Below are positions 17,734 through 26,011 of a stretch of DNA of 64,000 bases, piece by piece. A model generated the notes under the pieces. That model saw only the letters and a program-made list of their open reading frames with translations, made no database searches and was not told where the DNA came from. The stretch comes from Streptomyces hygroscopicus subsp. hygroscopicus (GTDB lineage: Bacteria; Actinomycetota; Actinomycetes; Streptomycetales; Streptomycetaceae), in assembly GCF_030269125.1 (NCBI RefSeq), contig NZ_BSSM01000016.1, forward strand, positions 141,090 to 205,089, given 5' to 3'. The translations under genes were made by a program, and so were the position numbers. Position 1 is the first letter of the stretch; every line of letters begins with the position of its first letter.

Positions 17734-18120
17734 GTGTTGCTGGCGGAGTTTCTGACCCGGGTCCGTGACCGCGGGGAGTACCGGAGCCAGGAGGAGGCCG
17801 AGCACGTGAGCGAGGCCGTGCTGTGGACGCTGGCCACCCGGATGACCCCGGAGGAGGCCGACGAACTGGCGGCACGCCTGCCCGCGCCGCTGGACGAGGC
17901 GCTGCACCGGGACCGGGGCTGCGCCGAGTCCTTCGGGCGGGAGGAGTTCCTGCGGCGGGTGGCGCAGCAGACGGGCGCCAGGCCGCGGACGGCGGAGTGG
18001 GACGCCGGCGCGGTCCTGTCCACCGTGGCCGACTCGGTCCCCGGCGGCGAGCTGGACGAGCTGCTGTCCCGGCTGCCGGTCAGCTACGCGGAGATGTTCG
18101 GGCGGCCGGGGCGCGGGTGA
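17734..18120 (+). CDS. DUF2267-domain protein
   Basis: A 128-residue helical protein with two similar halves (FLTRVRDRGEYRSQEEAEHVSEAVLWTLATRM then FLRRVAQQTGARPRTAEWDAGAVLSTVADSV), each ending in a leucine/proline turn (ARLPAPL and SRLPVSY), as in DUF2267. The start is GTG TTG CTG behind AGGGAGG. It lies 27 bases after the MBL-hydrolase gene and is probably cotranscribed. The function of the family is not established. Confidence 0.85.
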   Translation: MLLAEFLTRVRDRGEYRSQEEAEHVSEAVLWTLATRMTPEEADELAARLPAPLDEALHRDRGCAESFGREEFLRRVAQQTGARPRTAEWDAGAVLSTVADSVPGGELDELLSRLPVSYAEMFGRPGRG

Positions 18121-18141
18121 GCCCCCGGGGCTCCCGGGGGC
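18121..18141. terminator. Bidirectional hairpin between converging genes
   Basis: GCCCCCGGG, loop GCT, CCCGGGGGC: nine perfect base pairs placed exactly between the stop of the DUF2267 gene and the stop of the opposing hydrolase gene. Confidence 0.7.
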
Positions 18142-18146
18142 CTCCG

Positions 18147-18827
18147 TCAGCGCTGCCCGTGCGGCTCGGGTTCCTCCCGCGAGGCCCGCAGCCGCTCGTC
18201 GCACCACCGCTTGGCCGCGTCGGCGACCAGGGCCAGCGCGCGCGGGTCCTCGAACAGATGGGTGGCCCTGGGCACCAGGTGCAGGGAGTGCGGGGCGCGC
18301 AGCCGCCGGGCGGCCTCCTCGTTGAGCCGCCGCGCCTCGTGGTCCTGCGCGCCGACCACCAGCAGGACCGGCACCCGCACCCGCTCCAGCGCGTCGCCCG
18401 CCAGATCGGGCCGTCCGTCCCGTGACACCACGGTCAGCACCCGGTCCGGCCGCTCGGCGGCGGCCGTCAGCGCGGCGGCGGTGCCCGTGCCGGCGCCGAA
18501 CAGCACCACCGGGATCCCGCGGGTGTCGGGCTGCTCCGCGAGCCAGTCGATCGCCCCGACCAGCCGGCGCGTGAGGAGCGGGATGTCGAAGCGGTGCCCG
18601 GCCCTCAGCGCGTCGTGCCGCTCCTCCCGCTCGTTGAGCAGGTCGAGCAGCAGCGTGCCGTACCCCGCCGTGCGCAGCTCGGCGGCCACGGCGCGGTTGC
18701 GGGTGCTGTGCCGGGAGCTGCCGTTGCCGTGCGCGAAGAGCACCACCGCCCGCGAGGGCGCCGGAACCACCAGGTCACCGTGGAGCGCGGCATCGTCCAT
18801 GCGGACGAGAACCATCTCGGAGATCAT
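18147..18827 (-). CDS. Dienelactone-hydrolase-like alpha/beta hydrolase lacking the nucleophile Ser
   Basis: A 226-residue alpha/beta hydrolase of the type Streptomyces often carries beside phosphoribosyltransferase genes. The oxyanion region is LFAHGNGSSRHSTRNR, and the acid is Asp in VVGAQDHEA. The catalytic His is in RATHLFEDP. The nucleophile elbow, normally GASTG, reads GAGTG: the codon is GGC where AGC would encode the serine. One substitution has removed the nucleophile, so hydrolase activity should be lost even though the frame is intact. It sits next to two decayed genes. Start choice between 18827 and the next Met is uncertain. Confidence 0.85.
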   Translation of the reverse strand: MISEMVLVRMDDAALHGDLVVPAPSRAVVLFAHGNGSSRHSTRNRAVAAELRTAGYGTLLLDLLNEREERHDALRAGHRFDIPLLTRRLVGAIDWLAEQPDTRGIPVVLFGAGTGTAAALTAAAERPDRVLTVVSRDGRPDLAGDALERVRVPVLLVVGAQDHEARRLNEEAARRLRAPHSLHLVPRATHLFEDPRALALVADAAKRWCDERLRASREEPEPHGQR

Positions 18828-18940
18828 CGGCCTCAACCCTTCCGGGGGCGCCGTTCCCGCCGAGCGATACGGCCCGGATGTCCACTTCCCATCATGCCCA
18901 CGGGGCGCGGCCCCGGCACCCGGGGGCCGGCGGACCGCCA

Positions 18941-19575
18941 TCACCGGCCGGTCAGCAGGAGGTGATCGAGGAGCAGGGCGAGCACGACCTGGGCGGCGAG
19001 CCGGGGGCGGGGCCGGGGGAGCAGGGAGCAGGGAGCAGGCGGGCAGCAGCCACAGCGCGAAGGGCAGCCAGATCCGCTCGGTCTCGGCCTTGCTCATCCC
19101 GGACAGGCCGGCCACCAGGAGCGCGAGCAGGGCGGCGCAGACGAGGACGGCGAGCCGGGCCCGGGGGCCGGTGCGGCGGCGCCGGAGCACGGCGCCCGCA
19201 CGGCCAAGGCCCGCCGCGGTGGCCGGGCCGGTGATGAGCACGGCGCAGGCGAGGTCGGCCCACAGCCAGTAGCCGTAGGGGCGGACGCCGCCGACTCCCT
19301 GGCGGTAACGGATCGTCAGAAGACGGTAGCCGTCGAGCCAGTCGAAGCCGGCGAGGGAGAACACCGCGGGGAACACCGCCAGTCCGGCGAGGAGCGGGAC
19401 CAGCGGGGAGGGACGGTCCCGTGGCCGGCGGCGGCCGAGGACGAGCACCGCCGCGCCGATGAGGGCGAAGAGGGTGAGGCCGTAGGAGAGGGAGCAGGTC
19501 AGTCCGAAGAGCAGACCGGCCCCGGCGCCCGCCCATGGGGAGGGGCGGGTCAGGGCGAGGGCGACGAGGTCACCT
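18941..19575 (-). pseudogene. Truncated, frameshifted polytopic membrane protein
   Basis: The frame from about 19575 downward encodes hydrophobic helices (AGAGAGLLFGLTCSLSYGLTLFALIGAAVLVLG; FDWLDGYRLLTIRYRQGVGGVRPYGYWLWADLACAVLI; GMSKAETERIWLPFALWLLP). I recognise the C-terminal half of a Streptomyces integral membrane protein usually found with GT2 and DUF2064 genes. Its N-terminal half is missing, because the frame is abruptly joined to the DUF2064 gene at about 19560. Near the 3' end three tandem copies of GGGAGCA (19017-19037) shift the frame. Removing one copy restores LAAQVVLALLLDHLLLTGR and the TGA at 18941-18943. Confidence 0.8.
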
Positions 19576-19879
19576 GAGGGGTGTCCATCCCGATCAGCAG
19601 GGCCGGGCCGTCGCAGTGGGCGAAGGCGTCCGCCAGGCGCTCGTCGAGGCCGCCCGCGCACTGCGGCAGCACCTCGAAGCCCGGGGGCAGCCAGCCGCCC
19701 GGCGCGCCGTCCAGGACGAGGAGCCGCCGGGACGCGGGCGCGGCCGCCACCGTGTGCAGGGGGTCGGCGAGTGCCGCCTCGGCGAGGCCCGCCGCCTCGA
19801 CGGGCGTGAACGGCGGGGTCAGCCGCGTCTTGACCCGCCCCGGGCGCGGCTCCTTGGCGATCACGAGCAGTGTGGTCCC
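19550..19879 (-). pseudogene. Truncated DUF2064/TIGR04282-type glycosyltransferase, start codon lost
   Basis: The frame encodes TLLVIAKEPRPGRVKTRLTPPF through ALLIGMDTPQVT, the first half of the roughly 210-residue TIGR04282 protein. It then breaks off to SSPSP and a stop, where a deletion joins it to the middle of the membrane-protein gene. Family members begin with an initiator just before TTLLVIAKEP. Here that codon is GGG (19877-19879), so even initiation looks abolished unless the internal GTG at 19864 is used. It overlaps the end of the GT2 gene by 19 bases, as an operon member would. Confidence 0.8.
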
Positions 19880-20556
19880 CGGGCCGCCCGGGGAGCGGTG
19901 AGCACCCGGCGCATGTCCCGCACCGCGCGCCAGGTCCCGGCCCAGGTCCCGGTCACCTTGGACAGCCCGGTGCGCGGCAGGTACGGCACGTCGCGCTCGC
20001 TGATCCGCCATCCGGCGTCGGCGGCCCGCACCACCATCTCCAGCGGATAGCCGCTGCGCCGGTCGGTGAGGTCCAGCGCGAGCAGCTCCTCCCGGCGAGC
20101 GGCCCGCAGCGGCCCGAGATCGTGCAGCCGCAGCCCGGTACGGCGGCGCAGCAGCCGGGCCAGCGCGAGGTTCCCGACGCGGGCGTGCGCCGGCCAGGCG
20201 TCCCGGCTCACCGGCCGCCTCCGGCCGAGCACCAGGTCGGCCCGCCCTTCGCGGACCTCCCGCACGAAGGGCACCAGCAGCGCGGGGTCGAGGGAGGCGT
20301 CGCAGTCACAGAAGCAGACGATGCGGGCGGTGGCGGCACTCAGCCCGGTGTGGCAGGCGGCGCCGAAACCGCGCCGGGGCTCGTCGAGCACGGTCGCGCC
20401 CAGCGCGCGGGCGATCCGGGCCGAGTCGTCGCGGGAACCGTTGTCGACGACGATGGCCCGCCACCCGGCCGGGATCCGCCCGAGCACCCAGGGCAGCGCC
20501 TCGGCCTCGTCCAGACAGGGCAGCACCACGTCGACGTCCGAAGAAGTGGTCGTCAC
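19861..20556 (-). CDS. Family 2 glycosyltransferase
   Basis: A 231-residue GT-A enzyme. It opens with the nucleotide-binding strand DVDVVLPCLDEAEALPWVL, then VVDNGSRDDSARIARA and RGFGAACHTGLSAA. The metal-binding region is CFCDCDASLDPALLVPF (DxD type), and the acceptor region contains LGPLRAARREELLALDLTDRRSGYPLEMVVRA. No membrane anchor is predicted, so it likely uses a polyprenyl-phosphate or lipid acceptor at the membrane. The chosen GTG has TAGGG eight bases upstream; a GTG nine bases further up is also possible. It is the one intact biosynthetic gene left in this cluster; its two downstream neighbours are broken. Confidence 0.9.
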   Translation of the reverse strand: MTTTSSDVDVVLPCLDEAEALPWVLGRIPAGWRAIVVDNGSRDDSARIARALGATVLDEPRRGFGAACHTGLSAATARIVCFCDCDASLDPALLVPFVREVREGRADLVLGRRRPVSRDAWPAHARVGNLALARLLRRRTGLRLHDLGPLRAARREELLALDLTDRRSGYPLEMVVRAADAGWRISERDVPYLPRTGLSKVTGTWAGTWRAVRDMRRVLTAPRAARGPHCS

Positions 20557-20669
20557 GCCGTTCACCCTACGAACGGAAACCGTGCATTCCGGACTTCCGG
20601 TCCTTACGAAACGCGGACACCGCCCCGACCGCCGAACCATCGCGCCGCGCCCGGTGCGACGCTTGAGCC

Positions 20670-21431
<762 letters not shown>

Positions 21432-21433
21432 CC

Positions 21434-22543
21434 GTGCGCGACCTCCTCCTCATCGCCCTCTACGCCTTCGCCGCGGCCGCCGCCACGGGCCTCGCCGGGG
21501 CGGGCGTGCTGCGGCTGATCCGGCGGCGCTCGCTCACCGCGTCCCTCGCCGTCGTCGCCGCGGTCGGGGTCCTCGCCATGCTCGCCGGGACCCTCGCGGT
21601 CGCCTGGGCCATGTTCCTGTCCCCGCACGACCTGACCGCCGTCACCACCGTCGTCGCCATGGCGGCCGTCGTCTCCCTGGTCACCGCCCTGCTGCTCGGC
21701 CGCTGGGTGGTCGCCCGCAGCCGTGAACTCGCCGACGCGGCCCGCTCGTTCGGCGACGGCGGCGCCTTCGCCGCGCCCGACGGCCCCGCGACCGCCGAAC
21801 TGGAGGAACTCAGCCGGGAGCTGGCGGCCACCAGCGCCCGGCTCGCCGAGTCCCGCGAGCGGGAGCGGGCGTTGGAGACCTCCCGGCGGGAACTGGTCGC
21901 CTGGATCTCGCACGATCTGCGCACCCCGCTCGCCGGACTGCGCGCCATGGCGGAGGCCCTGGAGGACGGCGTCGCAGCCGACCCCGACCGCTATCTGCGG
22001 CAGATCCGCGCCGAGGTGGAACGCCTCGACGCCATGGTGGGCGACCTCTTCGAACTCTCCCGCATCCACGCGGGCACCCTCCCGCTGAGCCTGTCCCGCG
22101 TCTCCCTGTACGACCTGGTCAGCGACGCGCTGGCCGGCGCCGACCCGCTGGCCAGGGAGCACGGGGTACGGCTGGTGGGCGAGCACGTCGCACCCGTGCC
22201 GGTGGAGGTGGACGGGCGGGAGATGAGCCGGGTGCTCGGCAATCTGCTGGTCAACGCCATCCGCCGGACTCCCGCCGACGGCACGGTCGCCGTCGCGGCC
22301 GAACGCACCGAGGAGGGCGTGGTGCTGTCCGTCACCGACGGCTGCGGCGGCATCCCCGAGGAGGACCTGCCGCGCGTCTTCGACACCGGCTGGCGCGGCA
22401 CCGACGCGCGTACACCCCCGGCGGGCGCGGGCCTCGGCCTCGCCATCGTGCGGGGCATCGTGGAGGCCCACCGGGGCCGGGCCACCGTCCGCAACATCCC
22501 CGGCGGCTGCCGGTTCGAGGTGACGCTGCCGACCGCGCCGTAG
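21434..22543 (+). CDS. Sensor histidine kinase with HAMP-like linker
   Basis: A 369-residue membrane kinase. The GTG at 21434 follows the response-regulator stop directly. Two transmembrane helices (about 3-25 and 35-60) are followed by a third hydrophobic stretch to about 95 and a HAMP-like linker. The HisKA motif is AWISHDLRTPLAGLRAMAEAL with the phospho-His. The HATPase domain has NLLVNAIRRTP, the G1 box DGCGGIPEEDLPRVFD and the G2 box GAGLGLAIVRGIVEAH. Little sequence lies outside the membrane, so it probably senses an intramembrane or envelope signal. It probably regulates the adjacent envelope-sugar cluster (inference). Confidence 0.93.
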   Translation: MRDLLLIALYAFAAAAATGLAGAGVLRLIRRRSLTASLAVVAAVGVLAMLAGTLAVAWAMFLSPHDLTAVTTVVAMAAVVSLVTALLLGRWVVARSRELADAARSFGDGGAFAAPDGPATAELEELSRELAATSARLAESRERERALETSRRELVAWISHDLRTPLAGLRAMAEALEDGVAADPDRYLRQIRAEVERLDAMVGDLFELSRIHAGTLPLSLSRVSLYDLVSDALAGADPLAREHGVRLVGEHVAPVPVEVDGREMSRVLGNLLVNAIRRTPADGTVAVAAERTEEGVVLSVTDGCGGIPEEDLPRVFDTGWRGTDARTPPAGAGLGLAIVRGIVEAHRGRATVRNIPGGCRFEVTLPTAP

Positions 22544-22549
22544 CCCCGC

Positions 22550-23542
22550 GGAGCCGCACTGCCGGAGCCCGGCCCGCGCGAACTCCCGTACCCCCTCCTC
22601 GAATCCGACCCGGGGCCGCCGACCCGGCGCGGCCCGCAGCCGGGAGGAGTCGGCGGTGATGTGCCGTACGTCCCCCAGCCGGTACTCCCCGGTGACCACC
22701 GGCTCCGGTCCGCCGCACGCCTCGGCGAGCGCCCGTGCCAGTTCGCCGACGGTGCGCGGCTCACCGCTGCCGGTGTTGAACGCCGTGAGCGCGCCGGGCG
22801 CGGCCTCCGCCTCCAGCGCGGCCACGTTCGCCGCCGCCGCGTCCCGGACGTGCACGAAGTCCCGCCGCTGCCGGCCGTCCTCGAAGACGCGGGGAGCCTG
22901 ACCGCGGGCGAGCGCGGAGCGGAGGAAGGCGGCGACGCCGGCATAGGGGGTGTCGCGGGGCGTAGACGTTGTGGTGGCGCAGGCAGATCGCGGTCCCGCC
23001 CGTCGAGCGGGCCCACGCGGCGGCCAGGTGCTCCTGGGCGAGCTTGGTCGCCGCGTACACGCTGCGGGGGTCCGCCGGTGCGTCCTCGCCGACCAGTCCG
23101 GGGGACAGCTCCGCCCCGCACGCCGGGCAGCGCGGCTCGAACCGGCCCGCTTCGAGGTGGGCCGCGAGGCGTGGGCCCGGTCGTACGGCACCGTGGCGCG
23201 GGCAGGTGTACCGGCCCTCGCCGTAGACGACCATGGACCCGGCCGGCAGCAGGCGCTCCACCCCCGCCCGCGCCATCGCGGCGACCAGCACGGCCGTACC
23301 CAGGTCGTTGCGCGAGACGTACTCCGGGGCATCGGCGACACCGTTGCCGAGGCCGACCATCGCCGCGTGGTGGCACACGGCGTCCACTTCGGCCGGCGCG
23401 CGGGTCAGCGCGGCCGCGTCCCGCACGTCCGCGCCGGGATCCGGGCGGACGTCGTACACCACCGGCTCGTGCCGTGCGCCCGCAGCGCCTCCACGACATG
23501 GGACCCGATGAATCCGGCGCCGCCGGTGACCAGTACGCGCAT
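22550..23542 (-). pseudogene. NAD-dependent epimerase/dehydratase with two frameshifts
   Basis: The gene begins MRVLVTGGAGFIGSHVVEALRAHG at 23542 and then shifts frame near 23470; the loss of one base turns the expected HGHEPVVYDVRPDP into HGTSRWCTTS. The middle part runs VDAVCHHAAMVGLGNGVADAPEYV, VVYGEGRYTCPRHG, PRSVYAATKLAQEHLAAAWA and LRHHNVYAPR. Near 22955 a small deletion between CCGCG copies shifts it again, after which RDTPYAGVAAFLRSALARG, RRDFVHVRDAAAANVAAL and FNTGSGEPRTVGELARAL complete the fold. The natural stop is missing, and the frame runs antisense into the kinase gene. An intact copy would be an SDR sugar epimerase. Confidence 0.85.
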
Positions 23543-23594
23543 ACGGTCACGCCGGCCGCGGCGGGCACCGCGCCTTCGGAGCGCGCGGGTCATG

Positions 23595-23804
23595 TCACGG
23601 GTCCGTAAGACCTTGCCTCAGCCGACGCGGAGCACCAGCACGCGGAGCCGTTGCGGGGAGGTCGACGCCCGCGCGGGGGCACTGCGGTGTCCCGGCGCGG
23701 GGCGCCGGGGCGCGGCCGGTGGCGGGCGGGGCGATGTCCGCGCCGCAGCCGGGGCACACCAGCGCGCCGTTGAGGTGCCGACGGCACTCGGAGCAGTAGT
23801 CCAT
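23595..23804 (-). pseudogene. Shortened zinc-ribbon protein (SCO2400-like)
   Basis: The first 24 residues, MDYCSECRRHLNGALVCPGCGADI, form a two-CxxC zinc ribbon that I recognise from the SCO2400-type family. Those proteins continue for 100 or more residues with a polar region and a transmembrane helix. Here the frame ends at residue 69 after a Pro/Arg-rich stretch with no membrane segment, so the C-terminal part is missing or frameshifted. Whether the short product is made is unknown. Confidence 0.55.
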
Positions 23805-24180
23805 CCGCGTCTCGCGGTCTTCCCTGTTCGGCTGCGGCGCCGGCCCGCCGGGGCCACGGCCTGCTCGTGTTCGTGCGGAGGATCGAGCGGCCGGTCACGC
23901 CGACGGGGCTTTGGAAAGGCTGTGTGCGGTCGGTGTGTCGCTCCCGCGCGGATTCGCCGGGAGCCGTGCGTCCGGCGTCCGGCGGCCGGCCGGAGAGACC
24001 GAGGAGCGGCGTCCGGGCCCGAGCGTGCCCGGACGCCGTCGGCAGGGCGCCGACGGCAGGCAGCCCCGGCCCTCTCCCCGCAACGGTGACCCGGTGCCCT
24101 TCGTCCGCGGGCTGAAGGGGCCCTCGGCGGAAGGCTTCGCGAACCCGGCCCCGGCGACGTACCCGGGACCGGGGCGCTGG
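23805..24180. other. 376-base gap between zinc-ribbon and PBP genes
   Basis: No convincing coding frame is present. The sequence holds two overlapping strong hairpins (24008-24057), annotated separately. The part near 23830-23930 should contain the promoter of the minus-strand zinc-ribbon gene. Confidence 0.5.
24008..24057. terminator. Two overlapping GC hairpins
   Basis: Eleven-base perfect arms (GGCGTCCGGGC at 24008-24018 with 24027-24037) overlap a second hairpin with nine-base perfect arms (GCCGTCGGC at 24035-24043 with 24049-24057). They are mutually exclusive. They lie downstream of the minus-strand PBP gene and are probably its terminator. Confidence 0.6.
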
Positions 24181-25833
24181 TCAGCCGGTGGTCAGCAGGC
24201 GCCGTACGACATACCCGGCGGAGTCCACGCCGGAGGTGCCGCCCTCGACCAGGGCCGCGACCGCGATGTGCGCGTCGTAGGCGGTCAGCCAGCCGTTGGT
24301 GTGGTCGCCCTCCTCGGCCGTGCCCGTCTTGGCACCGACACCGGCGAGGCCGGCGAGGCGCGGGGCGGCGGTGCCACCGGTGGCGGCGGCGCGCATCATC
24401 GACTGGAGATAGCCCGCCGTCCGGGGCGAGATGGGCCGGGCCGCGCTTTCCTGCCGCTGCCCCGGCAGGATGACGGGCTGGCGGAATCCGGCGTTGCGTA
24501 CGGTCGCCGCGACGGACGCCATGAACAGCGGGGTGGCCGTCACCCTGCCCTGCCCGATGAACTGGGCCGCCTGGTCGCCGCCCTGGGCGTCCGTCGGAAT
24601 GCCGGGGTCGGTGGTGGCGACCCCGCCGCCGACGGACCAGCTGCCCATGCCGAAGACGTTCACGGCCTCGTCGTGCAGGGCGGAGGCGTCACCGTCGTGC
24701 ACGAGGTAGTGGAAACCGTCCTTGATGAAGGACGTGTTGCACGACACGGCGAAGGCCTGCGCGAGGTTGGACTTCGGATTCGGCCTCACCCCCGGATCGT
24801 TGTGGAACAGCTGGCTGTTGGCCATCAGCGAAGGGGTGCACGGAGCCGGACTGGCCGGGGTGAGGCCCGCCTTGTCGAACAGGGCCGCCGACGTGATGAT
24901 CTTCATGGTGGAGCCGGGGGACTTGATCCCGTTGATGGCGATGTCCCCGTCCGCGCCCGTGTGCGCGACCGCCAGGATGTGCCCGTTGCTCCAGTCCAGG
25001 GCCACCGTACCCGCGGGCATGCTGTGCAGGTGCGGGTCCTTGACCGCGCTCTCCGCGGCCGTCTGGAGCCGGGCGTCGATCGTCGTCCTGATGACCGGGG
25101 CGCTGCCCTTCGTGAAGGTCTTCAGCGTCCTGACGCCCGCTCCCTCGCCGTCCACGACGGCCACGCCGGTGCCGGGGCGGCCGCCGGTGGCCGTGCCGTT
25201 CTGCCGGATCGTCGCCGCGATGTCCCGCAGCGAGTCGAACCCGGACAGGTCCGTCCTGCCGTCGCTGGCCACCACCTTCGCGTCGCTCGCGCCCCGGGGC
25301 AGCGTGCCCGCGGTCAGCGACTGGCCGTCCCCGAGGCCCGGGTACAGCACCGAGTTGTTCCAGTGCACCGCCGCCGCGCCATTGGTGCTCTTGCGCACGG
25401 CCACCGCGCTCGGGTAACTCCAACTGCCGCCCGCCACCCGCGCGGTGACGGTGAACGTGACCTTCGTGGCCCCCGGGGTCGCGCTCGACGGGCCGGCCGG
25501 GAGGACGTCGCCGAACGTCACCTTCGTCAGACGCAGGCCGGCCTTGTACTGCCGCAGCGCCTGCGCCGCCGCGTCCGGCGCGTCGGTGTCCCCGGCCGCG
25601 CCGTCGAGGTTCTGCCCGGACCAGTAGCCGAGGAACGTCCTGGTCAGCTTCACCGCCTCGGCTCCGGAGGGCGGCGTGGTCGACACCGCCGACGGGTCGA
25701 AACCCGCGTCCTGCGTCCGGTCTCCGGCCGAACCGCCGGTCAGCCCGTGCAGGAGGTTGTAGGTCCCTATTCCCCCCAGAACGAGCAGCGCGGTGGTCGT
25801 ACCGGCAATGCCGATCTTCACAGCTCTGTTCAT
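24181..25833 (-). CDS. Class B penicillin-binding protein (MecA_N/transpeptidase)
   Basis: A 550-residue cell-wall transpeptidase. After a single N-terminal membrane anchor (about 6-28) come an NTF2-like domain (about 50-165), a linker/dimerisation region and the transpeptidase domain (about 255-545). Catalytic motifs are Ser308-Thr-Met-Lys311 (SxxK), Ser364-Cys-Asn366 (SxN) and Lys502-Thr-Gly (KTG). It crosslinks peptidoglycan outside the membrane and resembles the monofunctional PBPs (PbpA/PBP2 group) of Streptomyces. No FtsW/RodA partner is adjacent. It is transcribed divergently from the PAS/SpoIIE gene. Confidence 0.93.
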   Translation of the reverse strand: MNRAVKIGIAGTTTALLVLGGIGTYNLLHGLTGGSAGDRTQDAGFDPSAVSTTPPSGAEAVKLTRTFLGYWSGQNLDGAAGDTDAPDAAAQALRQYKAGLRLTKVTFGDVLPAGPSSATPGATKVTFTVTARVAGGSWSYPSAVAVRKSTNGAAAVHWNNSVLYPGLGDGQSLTAGTLPRGASDAKVVASDGRTDLSGFDSLRDIAATIRQNGTATGGRPGTGVAVVDGEGAGVRTLKTFTKGSAPVIRTTIDARLQTAAESAVKDPHLHSMPAGTVALDWSNGHILAVAHTGADGDIAINGIKSPGSTMKIITSAALFDKAGLTPASPAPCTPSLMANSQLFHNDPGVRPNPKSNLAQAFAVSCNTSFIKDGFHYLVHDGDASALHDEAVNVFGMGSWSVGGGVATTDPGIPTDAQGGDQAAQFIGQGRVTATPLFMASVAATVRNAGFRQPVILPGQRQESAARPISPRTAGYLQSMMRAAATGGTAAPRLAGLAGVGAKTGTAEEGDHTNGWLTAYDAHIAVAALVEGGTSGVDSAGYVVRRLLTTG

Positions 25834-26011
25834 GCGCCGGATCGTATGTACGTCCCATGGAGGTACGAGACGGCCGCGTCGGGATCGTTACCGGAATGTC
25901 GATGCGGACCGCTCAAAAAACCCGGCGCGGTACGACCCACCGGCCCGGCGGCGCCACCGTGTCGGCCGTCGGACGATTAAAGCGGACGATACTGGTGTAA
26001 AAGTGAGACTG

